This document shows positions 53,321 through 62,700 of a stretch of DNA of 64,000 bases, one piece after another. Position 1 is the first letter of the stretch; every line of letters begins with the position of its first letter. Below the pieces are notes generated by a model. It was not told the origin of the DNA, did no database searches, and saw only the letters and a program-made list of their open reading frames with translations. Position numbers and translations under genes: made by a program. The stretch comes from Loktanella gaetbuli. GTDB taxonomy: Bacteria; Pseudomonadota; Alphaproteobacteria; Rhodobacterales; Rhodobacteraceae. Location of the stretch: contig NZ_JAJATZ010000007.1 of assembly GCF_020531945.1 (NCBI RefSeq), positions 82,007 through 146,006 on the forward strand. The letters run 5' to 3'.

Positions 53321-54307
53321 ATGCCGGGTAAGAAGCTGAGTGTTGTCGTCACGCGACGGTTGCCCGAACCGGTCGAGACCCGGATGAAGGAACTGTTTGA
53401 CGTCACCCTGCGCGAAAGTGACGAACCGATGACCCGCGAGGCGCTGGCCGCCGCCATGCAGGGGGCCGATGTCATCGTGCCGACCATTACGGACCAGATC
53501 GACGCGGCCCTGCTGGCGCAGGCCGGGGAACGGCTGAAACTGATCGCGAACTATGGGGCAGGGGTCGACAATATCGACGTCGCCACGGCCCGCCAGCGCG
53601 GCATTCTGGTGTCGAACACCCCCGGCGTGCTGACCGATGATACCGCTGACATGACGCTTGCGCTGATGCTGTCCGTCGTGCGGCGCATTCCCGAGGGCAT
53701 GCGCATTGCCCAGGGCGAAAGCTGGGAAGGCTGGTCGCCGACCGCCAATCTGGGTGCGCGACTGGGCGGTCGCAGGCTGGGCATCCTCGGCATGGGGCGC
53801 ATCGGTCAGGCCGTCGCGCAGCGTGCGCGCGCCTTTGGCATGCAGATCCACTATAACAACCGCAAACGCCTGCGCCCCGAGGTCGAGAACCCTCTCGAGG
53901 CGACCTATTGGGAAAGCCTCGACCAGATGGTCGCGCGGATGGATGTGGTATCGGTGAATTGTCCGCATACGCCGTCCACATTTCACCTGCTGAACGCGCG
54001 GCGGCTGAAACTGATGAAACCCAATGCCGTGATCGTGAATACTTCGCGGGGCGAGGTCATCGACGAAAACGCGCTGACCCGCGCGCTGCGTGCGGGCGAA
54101 CTGGGCGGCGCGGGACTGGATGTGTTCGAACGCGGCCATGCGATCAATCCCCGGCTCAAGGCGCTACCGAACGTGATCCTGTTGCCGCACATGGGATCCG
54201 CCACGATCGAGGGGCGGATCGAGATGGGCGAAAAGGTCCTGATCAACGTCAAGACGTTCGCCGACGGCCATCGTCCGCCCGACCTCGTCGTGCCGGGCCT
54301 GATGTGA
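53321..54307 (+). CDS. D-isomer specific 2-hydroxyacid dehydrogenase (glyoxylate/hydroxypyruvate reductase type)
   Basis: This 328-residue NAD(P)-dependent reductase resembles D-glycerate dehydrogenase/glyoxylate reductase (GyaR). ANYGAGVDNIDVATARQRGI, NTPGVLTDDTADMTLAL and the Rossmann motif LGILGMGRIGQAVAQRARAFGM are followed by NTSRGEVIDENAL and the catalytic His in LLPHMGSAT. It probably reduces glyoxylate or hydroxypyruvate. It is divergent to the SH3 gene and 31 bases before a small lipoprotein gene. Confidence 0.92.
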   Translation: MPGKKLSVVVTRRLPEPVETRMKELFDVTLRESDEPMTREALAAAMQGADVIVPTITDQIDAALLAQAGERLKLIANYGAGVDNIDVATARQRGILVSNTPGVLTDDTADMTLALMLSVVRRIPEGMRIAQGESWEGWSPTANLGARLGGRRLGILGMGRIGQAVAQRARAFGMQIHYNNRKRLRPEVENPLEATYWESLDQMVARMDVVSVNCPHTPSTFHLLNARRLKLMKPNAVIVNTSRGEVIDENALTRALRAGELGGAGLDVFERGHAINPRLKALPNVILLPHMGSATIEGRIEMGEKVLINVKTFADGHRPPDLVVPGLM

Positions 54308-54338
54308 TAGACCTGTTCTGCAACCACCGGAGAAAACC

Positions 54339-54647
54339 ATGTATCGCATGATGTCGGCCATTGGCCTGCTTGCATTGACCACCGCCTGCGCAGAGGTGCC
54401 GCCGACCCCGTTTGACGGACGTCAGATCAACCCTTCACGCCCGGCACCCGTACAACCCATCTTGACCGCACCGCCCGTCTCGGCGATCCCGGAACCCGAC
54501 CGGATCACCACCGGCCCCATCGGCGCGCCTGCCGTGCCGCGCCCCAGCACGAACGGCATGGCACCACCGCCCGTGGAAATCGGTGTGGTCGGCGCGCCGC
54601 CACCGCCACCACCGCCGCCCGCAGAAGACACGTCCGAGGACGCCTGA
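54339..54647 (+). CDS. Proline-rich small lipoprotein
   Basis: This 102-residue protein has a lipobox (MYRMMSAIGLLALTTACAE, cleavage before Cys). Its tail is unusually rich in Pro (PPTPFDGRQINPSRPAPVQPIL, later a run of Pro), with no folded domain expected. It is likely an outer-membrane or periplasmic lipoprotein of unknown function. GGAG precedes the ATG. A terminator follows 8 bases after the stop. Confidence 0.7.
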   Translation: MYRMMSAIGLLALTTACAEVPPTPFDGRQINPSRPAPVQPILTAPPVSAIPEPDRITTGPIGAPAVPRPSTNGMAPPPVEIGVVGAPPPPPPPPAEDTSEDA

Positions 54648-54655
54648 CACAAGAA

Positions 54656-54679
54656 GGGACCGCCCAGCGGTCCCTTTTT
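54656..54679 (+). terminator. Rho-independent terminator after the proline-rich lipoprotein
   Basis: An 8-bp stem GGGACCGC (54656-54663) / GCGGTCCC (54667-54674) has a 3-base loop and is followed by TTTTT. Confidence 0.88.
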
Positions 54680-54716
54680 CATTGGCCGAAGGGCCGCCGT
54701 ATTTTTGAAAATGAGG

Positions 54717-54863
54717 TTACTGCACGCCTTCGGTGATGGCGACGTAGTTGCGCGTCGAAAACCGCAACATGTCGTTGTCGGCGCGACTGTTCACAGGCAG
54801 CGGCTGCGCACAGGCGGTCAGGCCCATCACGGCAGCCACCGCAATCAGGGTGGTGCGTTTCAT
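54717..54863 (-). CDS. Very small lipoprotein, 48 residues
   Basis: This 48-residue predicted lipoprotein has a signal and lipobox (MKRTTLIAVAAVMGLTACAQPLPV) and a short tail (RADNDMLRFSTRNYVAITEGVQ). GAGGAG precedes the ATG at 54863 by about 7 bases, supporting a real gene. The short tail might tether or modulate an envelope protein. Similar short lipoproteins occur in the order. The function is unknown. Confidence 0.65.
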   Translation of the reverse strand: MKRTTLIAVAAVMGLTACAQPLPVNSRADNDMLRFSTRNYVAITEGVQ

Positions 54864-55052
54864 ACTGCTCTCCTCAGCCCGCCTCTGACGTGCGGTGCTG
54901 TGGATAAAGTTAGCATCAGACTGCGGCGGAAATAAGGCAAGCCGCCAAAAATTGGCCACATTTGCCTCCTGTACGCCGATGCGCAGATCGCAACATTCCA
55001 GCAGGGCAGGGGTTTGCGGACCTGACCCCCCGATCACTGTGGCAGCTGCGCC

Positions 55053-55862
55053 TCAGCGATAGACCTCTTCTTCCGTCGGAAAGGCGCGGCTTTTCACGTC
55101 CTCGGCGTAGCGCCGGACGGAATCCTCGATCATCGGACCCAGCTGGCCGTAGACCTTGACGAACTTGGGTGTCCAGGGGTTCAGGCCCAGCATATCTTCC
55201 AGCACCAGGATCTGGCCATCGCAATCCTTGCTGGCCCCGATTCCGATGGTGGGAATGTCGATTTCGGTGGTGATCTTGGCGGCCAGCGGTTCGACCATGC
55301 CCTCCAGCACCACGGCGAATGCGCCGGCCTCTGCTACGGCGCGGGCGTCCTCGCGGTGCGCGTCCCAGCTGGATTCGTCGCGCCCCTGCGTCTTGAACCC
55401 GCCCATCACATGCGACGACTGCGGTGTCAGGCCGGTGTGCGCCATCACGGGAATGCCGCGTTCCACGAGAAAGTGGATGGTTTCGGCCATGCGCGCGCCA
55501 CCTTCCAGCTTGACCGCACCGCAGCCGGTTTCCTTCATGATCTTGGCGGCATTGCGGAACGCGACCTGCGGCGATTCCTCGTAGGTGCCGAATGGCATAT
55601 CGACCACGATCAGCGCCTTTTGCGTGCCGCGCACCACGGCCTTGCCGTGCATGATCATCAGGTCCAGCGGCACGCCCACCGTGCTCTCCATGCCGTGCAT
55701 CACCATGCCCAGACTGTCACCGACCAGAATGAAATCCGCGAATTTGTCCACGATGGCGGCCGTATGCGCGTGGTAGCTGGTCAGCGATACGATCGGTTCG
55801 CCGCCCTTGCGCTTGGCGATCTGCGGCACGGTGGTCCGGCGGATTTGGGCTTGGGTGCTCAT
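55053..55862 (-). CDS. panB: 3-methyl-2-oxobutanoate hydroxymethyltransferase
   Basis: This 269-residue enzyme makes ketopantoate from ketoisovalerate and methylene-tetrahydrofolate. SLTSYHAHTAAIVDKFADFILVGDSLGMVMHGMESTVGV contains the metal-binding and substrate residues; KLEGGARM and VMAHTGLTPQSSHVMGGFKTQGR follow. It overlaps panC by 4 bases and supplies pantothenate for CoA, with CoaBC encoded 10 kb away. Confidence 0.97.
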   Translation of the reverse strand: MSTQAQIRRTTVPQIAKRKGGEPIVSLTSYHAHTAAIVDKFADFILVGDSLGMVMHGMESTVGVPLDLMIMHGKAVVRGTQKALIVVDMPFGTYEESPQVAFRNAAKIMKETGCGAVKLEGGARMAETIHFLVERGIPVMAHTGLTPQSSHVMGGFKTQGRDESSWDAHREDARAVAEAGAFAVVLEGMVEPLAAKITTEIDIPTIGIGASKDCDGQILVLEDMLGLNPWTPKFVKVYGQLGPMIEDSVRRYAEDVKSRAFPTEEEVYR

Positions 55863-56701
55863 GGTGTCGTCTCCTTTTGGTCAATCAGCAGGACATCCCC
55901 GAACTGGGCGCTGATCATGATGCCAAGTGTATCTGTGGCCCGTCCGGACACGGGGGTAAAGGTCCGGGCGTCCACGACGTCGAGTCCAACCAGCGTGGCC
56001 TGCGGCACATCCGCGATCATCGCGCGGATCGCGTCTGTCGCATCCTCGATGGTACCGCCAGCCTGGATGACCTGTTCTGCCGCCAGTAGCGCTCGGTGCA
56101 GCACGGGTGCCGCTGCGCGATCATCCGGCGTCAGCCGCACGTTGCGCGACGACATCGCAAGGCCGTCCGCCTCGCGCACGGTGGGCACACCGTGCACGGT
56201 GGTCGGCATCGACAGATCATGGGCCATGCGGCGGATCACGGCGAGCTGCTGATAATCCTTTTCACCGAAATAGGCGGCGTCCGCCCCGATGATGTTGAAA
56301 AGCTTGGTCACGATGGTCGCCACACCGCGAAAATGGCCGGGGCGGACGGCCCCGTGCAGGATGTTGGCCAGATGTGTGGTTTCGACGATTGTTTCGGACC
56401 CCGCCGGATACATCGTATCCACGTCCGGCATGAACACCGCCGCCACCCCGGCGGCCTGCAACATCGCAAGGTCGGCCTGTTCGGTGCGGGGGTATTTTTC
56501 CAGATCGGACGGGTCGCCAAACTGCGTGGGATTCACGAAAATCGTCGCAATCACGTTGGCATGGTCCGCCTGCGCTGCCGCGACCAGTGCCATGTGCCCC
56601 GCATGCAATGCACCCATCGTGGTGACCAGACCGACACTGCCTGCATCGCGCAATGCCGCAGCGGCGCTGCGCATCTCGGCAATCGTTTTGCAGATCAACA
56701 T
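55859..56701 (-). CDS. panC: Pantothenate synthetase (pantoate-beta-alanine ligase)
   Basis: This 280-residue ligase joins pantoate and beta-alanine with ATP. GALHAGHMALV (HxGH), the FVNPTQFGDPSDLEKYPR block and FGEKDYQQLAVIRRM are signatures; DGLAMSSRN is the KMSKS-like end. The start at 56701 (MLICKTIAEM) fits the family better than an additional 5 residues. It precedes panB on the same strand. Confidence 0.96.
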   Translation of the reverse strand: MLICKTIAEMRSAAAALRDAGSVGLVTTMGALHAGHMALVAAAQADHANVIATIFVNPTQFGDPSDLEKYPRTEQADLAMLQAAGVAAVFMPDVDTMYPAGSETIVETTHLANILHGAVRPGHFRGVATIVTKLFNIIGADAAYFGEKDYQQLAVIRRMAHDLSMPTTVHGVPTVREADGLAMSSRNVRLTPDDRAAAPVLHRALLAAEQVIQAGGTIEDATDAIRAMIADVPQATLVGLDVVDARTFTPVSGRATDTLGIMISAQFGDVLLIDQKETTP

Positions 56702-56760
56702 CCCGTGGCCCCCCATCCGTGCCGCGTTTCTAGGCGGCGGCGGTCAGCGGGGCAAGCGGG

Positions 56761-57399
56761 TCAACCGACAACGGACAGCACATCGGGATCGACGAGCATT
56801 GCCAGCAGGTCGTCGCGCGGCAGATCACAGGTCAGGCTGACCTCCGACACGCTGTCGCTGCTCTTGCGCAACCCGCGCCGGACGCGGTTCCCGCGAAAAC
56901 GGTCGACGGTTCCGGTGACGGGGCTGTAGATCCACAGCCCCCTTGCGGCGGGTTTGCGCCGCGCGGCACCGGTGTTGATCGGCGCAAGAAACAGGTGATC
57001 GGCGCAGGCATCGAATATCCGACCACTGTCGATCCGCAACAGCGTCAGATCACCCATCTGCGACAGGCTGCCGACAAAGGCGGTGGGTGCCTTGCGCGGC
57101 CAAAAGAAGATCCGTTCGTCCAGTTGCAGCGCCCAGTCCTGCAGGGTTCCACCGGTCAGAAAATCCTTGTCGCGGCCCGCCAGCAGGGGACGCTGGTGGT
57201 TCAGGGTCATAGGGCCGTGCCCCAACACGATCGTTTCGGGGTCGCGCCGCAGCGCCAGATCAACCGGGTTCAGCCCCACCGCACGCGCCACGGCGGCAGG
57301 CCGCATCAGCCCTGCGGCGGCGATGCCGGGCAGGTTGCTGGTCAGCGTGGCGTGAAACAGCACTGGTCCAGCCAATTTGATGAATGCATCGCGGTCCAT
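56761..57399 (-). CDS. Conserved protein, DUF7002-like
   Basis: This 212-residue protein carries FHATLTSNLPGIAAAGLMRPAAVARAV near the start and a mixed alpha/beta body. The layout (an N-terminal FHxTxxxNLxxI motif) resembles DUF7002, some of whose members look like ADP-ribosyltransferase-related or nucleotidyl-transfer folds. I do not assign a reaction. It is monocistronic between panC and the divergent oxidoreductase gene. Confidence 0.6.
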   Translation of the reverse strand: MDRDAFIKLAGPVLFHATLTSNLPGIAAAGLMRPAAVARAVGLNPVDLALRRDPETIVLGHGPMTLNHQRPLLAGRDKDFLTGGTLQDWALQLDERIFFWPRKAPTAFVGSLSQMGDLTLLRIDSGRIFDACADHLFLAPINTGAARRKPAARGLWIYSPVTGTVDRFRGNRVRRGLRKSSDSVSEVSLTCDLPRDDLLAMLVDPDVLSVVG

Positions 57400-57463
57400 C
57401 TGGTCAGTCTAACGCAGCCCGCACGCACCACCTACAGCCATTGTGCGACGCAGGTCGGTTTCC

Positions 57464-57472
57464 TGCTATAAT
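57464..57472 (+). promoter_or_regulatory. Extended -10 promoter of the GcvT-family oxidoreductase gene
   Basis: TGCTATAAT at 57464-57472 is a perfect extended -10 box (TGnTATAAT). The -35 region is poor (TGCGAC at 17-base spacing), as is usual for extended -10 promoters. The ATG is 74 bases downstream. Confidence 0.6.
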
Positions 57473-57545
57473 CTGTCGGATGGTTCCCGCACAGCCTGAC
57501 CGTCTGGGGCATATGTGACGGGAATATCGTGCAAGGAATACTGCC

Positions 57546-60050
57546 ATGAAAACGTCTGTCAAAGCTCTGGTCGTCGGTGGCGGTGCTGTCGGCACTTCGA
57601 TCGCCTATCACCTGGCCGCTGCGGGCTGGGACGACGTGATGTTGCTGGAACGGGACGAACTGACGTCGGGGTCGACATGGCACGCCGCCGGTCTGTTGCC
57701 CTATTTCAACATGAGCTATGCGACGACCCACATTCACGACTATTCGATCAAGTTCTACAAGACGCTGGAGGAAGAGACCGGCCTGAACGCCGGTTTTGCC
57801 GTCGTAGGCAACCTGCGCATGGCCCAGACCCAAGAGCGGATGGAGGAATACCAGCTTTATGCCTCGACCGCCGAAACGGTGGGCGTGCCATATGTTTTCA
57901 TGACCCCCGACGAGATCAAGGCGAAATGGCCGCTCATCGAAACATCCGACCTCAAGGGGGCGCTGTATCACACCCAGGACGGCTACATTAATCCTGCCGA
58001 TGTGACGATGGCGATGGCCAAGGGCGCGCGCCAGCGTGGGGTCGAGATCGTGCGCAAGTGGCAGGCCGATGGGTTCAACTGGAACGGCACCGCGTGGGAG
58101 GTCACCTGCACCAAGATGGTGGAAAAGGGCGGCAACCTGATTCCGTCAGACGAACAGATCGTCATCACCGCCGAACATGTGGTCACCGCATCAGGCAACC
58201 ACGCGCAGCGCACGGCGAAAATGCTGGGCATCAAGATTCCCGCCATCCCCGTCGAACACCAGTTCATCGTGATGGATACGGACCCGGCGCTGGTCGATTT
58301 CCGCAAGGACAATCCCGAACACCCCGTCATCCGCGACGCTGACGCCCAATCCTATGTGCGCGAGGAACGCGGCGGCTGGATTCTGGGTGTCTATGAACCC
58401 AATGCGCCGGCGCGTTTTGAATACGGCGTCCCCGACAGTTTCCGCGCCGATCTGTTCGAACTCGACCTCGAACGGATCGAGGAACAGTACATGGCGATGA
58501 TACACCGGATTCCATCCTGCGAGGAATCGGGCCTGAAGAACGATTTCAATGGTCCCATCTGCTATACCCCGGACGGCAATCCGCTGGTCGGCCCGGCCCC
58601 CGGTCTGCACAACATGTGGCTGGCCGAAGGCTTCAGCTTTGGCATCACGGCGGCGGGTGGCACGGGCTACTACCTTGCGCAGATGATGGTGCAGGGCGAG
58701 GCAGAGATCGACATGGCGTCGCTGGATCCCAAACGCTACGGCGACTGGATGACGACCGAATGGGCCGCCCGTAAGAACGAGGAAGCCTACGAACACGTCT
58801 ATATCCTGCACCACCCGGACGAGGAACGGCCCGCATGCCGTCCGCTGCGGACCACGCCCGCCTATGACCGGCAAAAGGCGCGCGGCGCGCAATTCGGTTG
58901 GGTCAATGGCTGGGAACGCCCGAACTATTTCGGCCCCGTCGATGCGCCGGAACATTTTGACCACGACGCGCGGTCGTTCCGCCGTGGCGGCTGGTGGCAG
59001 CACGCCGTGGACGAGGCCCGCGCGATCCGCGAAGGCGTCGGCCTGATCGACGCATCCGCCTTTACCAAGCACCGCATCAGCGGGCCGGGCGCGACCGCGT
59101 TTCTGGATTGGTTCACAACCAACAAACTGCCCAGCGTGGGCCGCATCAACCTGACCTACGCGCTGACCGACCACGGCACCACGCGCACCGAATACACCAT
59201 CGCCCGGATCGCAGAGGATGATTATTACCTGATCTCTGCCGGGGCATGGACCGCCTATGATCAGGATTACCTGTACAAGGCTGTGGCACGCAAAGAGGCC
59301 GACTTTGGCCGGATCAATGCACAAGAGGTGACGACGCAGTGGGGTGTCTTTGCCATCGCTGGCCCGCAATCCCGCGACGTGCTGCAATCCATCATCAAGG
59401 ACGCGGACCCCGCAACCGTTCTGTCAAACAAGCGTTTCCCATGGCTGTCCGTGCGCGACATCGAACTGGGCATGTGCCCAGTCCGCGCCATCCGCGTCGC
59501 CTATACGGGCGAGTTGGGCTGGGAATTGCACCACCCGATCGAAATGCAGAACTATCTGTTTGACCTGCTGGAAAAGGCAGGCGCGGATCACGGCATGAAA
59601 CTGGTCGGCGCGCGGGCGCAGAACTGGCTGCGGCAGGAAAAATCCTATCGCGCCTTCGGCAACGAGTTGGGTCGCGACGCCACCCCGCTGGAGGCTGATT
59701 TGCCGCGCTTTGTCGATCTGAACAAGGATTTCAACGGCAAGCAGGCGATGCTGGACAAGGGCATCCGGTCCAAATGCGTCACGCTGCTGATCGACGGCCC
59801 CGACGATGCCGACCCTTGGGGCCGCGAGGTGCTCTATGCTGGTGACACCCGCGTGGGGCGTCTGACGTCGGGCGGCTATTCGGTGCATTTCAACAAGAGC
59901 ATCGGCATGGGCTACGTCCACCCTGACCATGCAACCGTGGGCACGCGTTTGCAGGTCAAGATGTTCGACCGGCTGTGGCCCTGCGAAATCGTCGAGGACA
60001 GCCCCTACGACCCCGAGAACAAGACGATCCGCAAGAATATCGCGGATTGA
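57546..60050 (+). CDS. GcvT family FAD-dependent oxidoreductase (dimethylglycine/sarcosine dehydrogenase-like)
   Basis: This 834-residue two-domain flavoprotein has an N-terminal DAO-type domain with VGGGAVGTSIAYHL (9-22) and the covalent-flavin-type motif GSTWHAAG. The C-terminal GcvT/aminomethyltransferase-like domain (about 460-820: FTKHRISGPGATAFLDWFTTNKLP, GWELHHPIEMQNYLFDLLEKAG) binds tetrahydrofolate in homologues. Such enzymes demethylate dimethylglycine or sarcosine, passing formaldehyde to folate; roseobacters use them on glycine betaine breakdown products. The exact substrate is inferred. A strong terminator follows. Confidence 0.9.
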   Translation: MKTSVKALVVGGGAVGTSIAYHLAAAGWDDVMLLERDELTSGSTWHAAGLLPYFNMSYATTHIHDYSIKFYKTLEEETGLNAGFAVVGNLRMAQTQERMEEYQLYASTAETVGVPYVFMTPDEIKAKWPLIETSDLKGALYHTQDGYINPADVTMAMAKGARQRGVEIVRKWQADGFNWNGTAWEVTCTKMVEKGGNLIPSDEQIVITAEHVVTASGNHAQRTAKMLGIKIPAIPVEHQFIVMDTDPALVDFRKDNPEHPVIRDADAQSYVREERGGWILGVYEPNAPARFEYGVPDSFRADLFELDLERIEEQYMAMIHRIPSCEESGLKNDFNGPICYTPDGNPLVGPAPGLHNMWLAEGFSFGITAAGGTGYYLAQMMVQGEAEIDMASLDPKRYGDWMTTEWAARKNEEAYEHVYILHHPDEERPACRPLRTTPAYDRQKARGAQFGWVNGWERPNYFGPVDAPEHFDHDARSFRRGGWWQHAVDEARAIREGVGLIDASAFTKHRISGPGATAFLDWFTTNKLPSVGRINLTYALTDHGTTRTEYTIARIAEDDYYLISAGAWTAYDQDYLYKAVARKEADFGRINAQEVTTQWGVFAIAGPQSRDVLQSIIKDADPATVLSNKRFPWLSVRDIELGMCPVRAIRVAYTGELGWELHHPIEMQNYLFDLLEKAGADHGMKLVGARAQNWLRQEKSYRAFGNELGRDATPLEADLPRFVDLNKDFNGKQAMLDKGIRSKCVTLLIDGPDDADPWGREVLYAGDTRVGRLTSGGYSVHFNKSIGMGYVHPDHATVGTRLQVKMFDRLWPCEIVEDSPYDPENKTIRKNIAD

Positions 60051-60110
60051 TCCGCAAAGGTTCATGAGGGGTTAAATCGACCCCGACCCTTTGGAATCGC
60101 CTCATTTTAG

Positions 60111-60142
60111 CCCTGATTGCCAGTTGGCAATCAGGGTTTTTT
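60111..60142 (+). terminator. Rho-independent terminator after the GcvT-family gene
   Basis: A perfect 11-bp stem CCCTGATTGCC (60111-60121) / GGCAATCAGGG (60126-60136) has a 4-base loop and is followed by TTTTTT (60137-60142). The right arm contains the stop codon of the convergent membrane protein gene (TGA on the minus strand, 60131-60133). Confidence 0.92.
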
Positions 60143-60490
60143 GCGGTTTTTCCAGCGTTCGGCCCGCCTGCGCATGGCGATCAGGAATCCCGCCACGGGC
60201 CTGCGCAGCCGTGGCACATCGACCGACAGCAACAGCAGGCCGACCGGGATCATCCACAGCCCGAAAATCGGCAGGATGGCGAGGAATCCGCCCAGAATGA
60301 ACAGGATGCCGACCGGCACGCGCACCAGCGTCCAGCCCGGTCGGCTGAGGGTCTGCACGATACGGCCAAGGACGGGGCTATAGCGGCGCAGCCAGGCGAA
60401 CTGCCGTTCGAGACGCGCGCGCTCTCTTTTCACCGGTGACAGGAATCGGATCTGTCTGGGTGGCTTTTGCGATGGGGGACGGTCGGACAC
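60131..60490 (-). CDS. Small membrane protein, PGPGW-like
   Basis: This 119-residue protein has two hydrophobic helices around residues 55-90 (VRVPVGILFILGGFLAILPIFGLWMIPVGLLLLSVDVP). It has basic, Pro- and Arg-rich ends. The G-x-L-x-x-x-P-x-x-G-x-W pattern in the hairpin is like the PGPGW transmembrane family. The role is unknown. The stop codon lies inside the terminator of the convergent gene. Confidence 0.65.
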   Translation of the reverse strand: MSDRPPSQKPPRQIRFLSPVKRERARLERQFAWLRRYSPVLGRIVQTLSRPGWTLVRVPVGILFILGGFLAILPIFGLWMIPVGLLLLSVDVPRLRRPVAGFLIAMRRRAERWKNRKKP

Positions 60491-60578
60491 GCTGCCTTAT
60501 TCTTTCCCAATACGGAACAATGATGAGCCATGCCGGGCATAGATGATGCAGATCGAACCAAATCTGGGGAGTGGCATC

Positions 60579-61613
60579 ATGGCATTCATTTCGGCGATCA
60601 CATATCCCAAGACCGTGCCAATGGCGACACCCGCCGTGGGCCAGGTGCAGATCACCGCCGCACCCGCCGACCTTGCCCGTCTGGACGCATTGTCACTGGC
60701 GATTTACCGCGACGACGGGACGCTGGCTGCCGAACTGTCCCTGTCGCGGCAGGACGGCGTGATCGACCCCGACACAGATTGGACTGCATACGATATCGCA
60801 GCACCACTACAGGTGCCCGGTGATGCGGCACGGGCTGTTGCGCTGATTGACGCAGGCAACACAAATCCGGTGCTATCCTTTTATGCGCCCCATGGTCCCG
60901 TGACAGCCGTGGATGGTCCTGCTGCAGGCACCGATGCGATGGTGCTTCAGCCAGCGACAGATGAAAAAATCACCTTTGACGGGTACGGCAACCGTCTGGA
61001 TATCCCGCATGATGATGCCAGCGCACCAGTTTCCCTGACCAGCGGCACGATGATCGACACCCCCGAGGGTCCAAGGCTGATCGACGATCTGGCCGTCGGT
61101 GACCTTGTGTTGACCTGGGACGGGATGGCAAAGCCCATTCGGTTGATTCAAAAGCGCCGCATCGCCGGTGACGATCTGCGCAACCGCCGGACATTCTGGC
61201 CTGTCTGCATTCAGGCCGGTGCGTTGGGGTTCGGGTTACCGCATCGCAATCTGTGGGTCAGCCCGCAGCACCGGATGCTGTTTCAGAACATCAAGGTGTC
61301 ACTGATGTTCGGCGAGGATGCGGTTTTTGTCCGGGCCAAATCCATGGCGGCCACGTTCGAGCAGATCTACGTTGACAGCGGACTGACCGAGGTCACGTAT
61401 TTCAACCTGATTTTCGATCGCCACGAGGTCATTTTTGCCGAAGGGGCGGCGACAGAAAGCTTTCATCCCGGATCAGAGAGTCTCGCGACACTGTCGCCCG
61501 ATGCGCGGCAAGAACTGTTCGCCGTCTTTCCCGAATTGCGGATCGGCAGGGGCAATCAGGATGCCGATTTCACCACGTTGCGCAGTTGGGAACTGATGGC
61601 CTGCGTGGCCTGA
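60579..61613 (+). CDS. Hint domain-containing protein (Ser in place of the first Cys)
   Basis: This 344-residue protein has an N-terminal region of about 150 residues without recognised domains. A Hint_2 block follows at about 152-182 (SLTSGTMIDTPEGPRLIDDLAVGDLVLTWDG). Further blocks are GFGLPHRNLWVSPQHRMLF and VTYFNLIFDRHEVIFAEGAATESFHPG. The usual block starts with Cys (CFTPGT); here that position is Ser152. The ATG at 60579 is 8 bases after GGGGAG. The function is unknown, as for the other Hint protein at 33301. It is convergent with a flavoprotein gene. Confidence 0.82.
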   Translation: MAFISAITYPKTVPMATPAVGQVQITAAPADLARLDALSLAIYRDDGTLAAELSLSRQDGVIDPDTDWTAYDIAAPLQVPGDAARAVALIDAGNTNPVLSFYAPHGPVTAVDGPAAGTDAMVLQPATDEKITFDGYGNRLDIPHDDASAPVSLTSGTMIDTPEGPRLIDDLAVGDLVLTWDGMAKPIRLIQKRRIAGDDLRNRRTFWPVCIQAGALGFGLPHRNLWVSPQHRMLFQNIKVSLMFGEDAVFVRAKSMAATFEQIYVDSGLTEVTYFNLIFDRHEVIFAEGAATESFHPGSESLATLSPDARQELFAVFPELRIGRGNQDADFTTLRSWELMACVA

Positions 61614-61629
61614 GCAAAGCCATTTGCAC

Positions 61630-62700
61630 TTATCGGCTGAACCGCGCGGGCGACAACTGTGCTGCGACCTCTGCCCCGATGGCGGGCGTGCGTTCGGCTA
61701 CGACATCCGCGATGTGCTGTCCCGCGGCAGGTGACGATTGCACGCCGTAACCGCCCTGACCCGCGCACCAGATGAATGATGGGTCCGCCGTATCGCGCCC
61801 CAGCACCAGTGACCGGTCGGGGGCAAAGGTCCGCAGTCCGGCCCATGTCGCGATCGGGCGTGTGACCTCGCCCGTGACAGCGTCCTGATACCGCGCGAGG
61901 CCTTCTGCCAGCACCATGTCATCGGGCCAGGCGTCCATCGGCGCGACCGGGTCTTCCTCTGCCGGGGACACCAACAATGCGCCCGCGTCGGGTTTGGCGT
62001 ACCAGCTTTCGCCGGGGCCAAAGATCATCGGCCAATGGCGTACGTCGTGGCCGCCGGGTGCGGCCAGCCGCGCCATGGACCGTCGTAGCGGCGTCAGGCC
62101 CAGCGGAGCAATCCCGGCAATCTGCGCGATCTGGTCGGCCCAGGCACCGGCTGCGTTCACGATAACGGGGGCTGTCAGCACATCACTGCCGATCTCCACG
62201 CGCCAGCCAGCGGAGGTCTTCGTGATCTTTGACACCTCTGCGCCGGTTTGGACCGTGCCGCCGTTGGCGCGAATTTGCTTGATCCATGTCTGCATCAGCA
62301 GATCGGTGTCGATGTCCTGCGCCCCGTCAAAATGTGCGGCGCGGGTGATGGCTGGCGACAGGATCGGCACAAGGGCACGGGCGTCGTCCATCGAGATTTC
62401 CGACAGGTTCATGTCGAGGATATCGGCGGAAAATTGATCGGCCTCGTGGTCCTGTGCAACGATCATCAGACCGCGCGGGGATAACACGCCAAGCGCTGCG
62501 TGGGCCTCACGGCTGGCGCGGTTCAGCGCGCGGGTCGTGGGTTTGCCGTAGTTCTCCTCGAACAGCGCGGCAGAACGGCCAGAGCTGTGATAGCCCGTCT
62601 GCTTTTCCCGTTCCAGCAACGTCACTTTGACCGTTTCAGACAGGGCAGCGGCAGCGGACAGGCCAGCGACTCCGCCGCCGATTACGATCACATCGGTCAT
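61630..62700 (-). CDS. FAD-dependent oxidoreductase, DAO family (glycine / D-amino acid oxidase-like)
   Basis: This 356-residue flavoprotein has the N-terminal FAD motif VIVIGGGVAGLSAAAALS and HSSGRSAALF near 40. A GAWADQIAQIAG segment and the late CAGQGGYGVQSSPAAGQHIADVV complete the DAO-type fold. The substrate is unknown; a D-amino acid, sarcosine or a small amine is possible. Its start overlaps the aldo-keto reductase stop (4 bases), suggesting a two-gene unit. Confidence 0.87.
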   Translation of the reverse strand: MTDVIVIGGGVAGLSAAAALSETVKVTLLEREKQTGYHSSGRSAALFEENYGKPTTRALNRASREAHAALGVLSPRGLMIVAQDHEADQFSADILDMNLSEISMDDARALVPILSPAITRAAHFDGAQDIDTDLLMQTWIKQIRANGGTVQTGAEVSKITKTSAGWRVEIGSDVLTAPVIVNAAGAWADQIAQIAGIAPLGLTPLRRSMARLAAPGGHDVRHWPMIFGPGESWYAKPDAGALLVSPAEEDPVAPMDAWPDDMVLAEGLARYQDAVTGEVTRPIATWAGLRTFAPDRSLVLGRDTADPSFIWCAGQGGYGVQSSPAAGQHIADVVAERTPAIGAEVAAQLSPARFSR

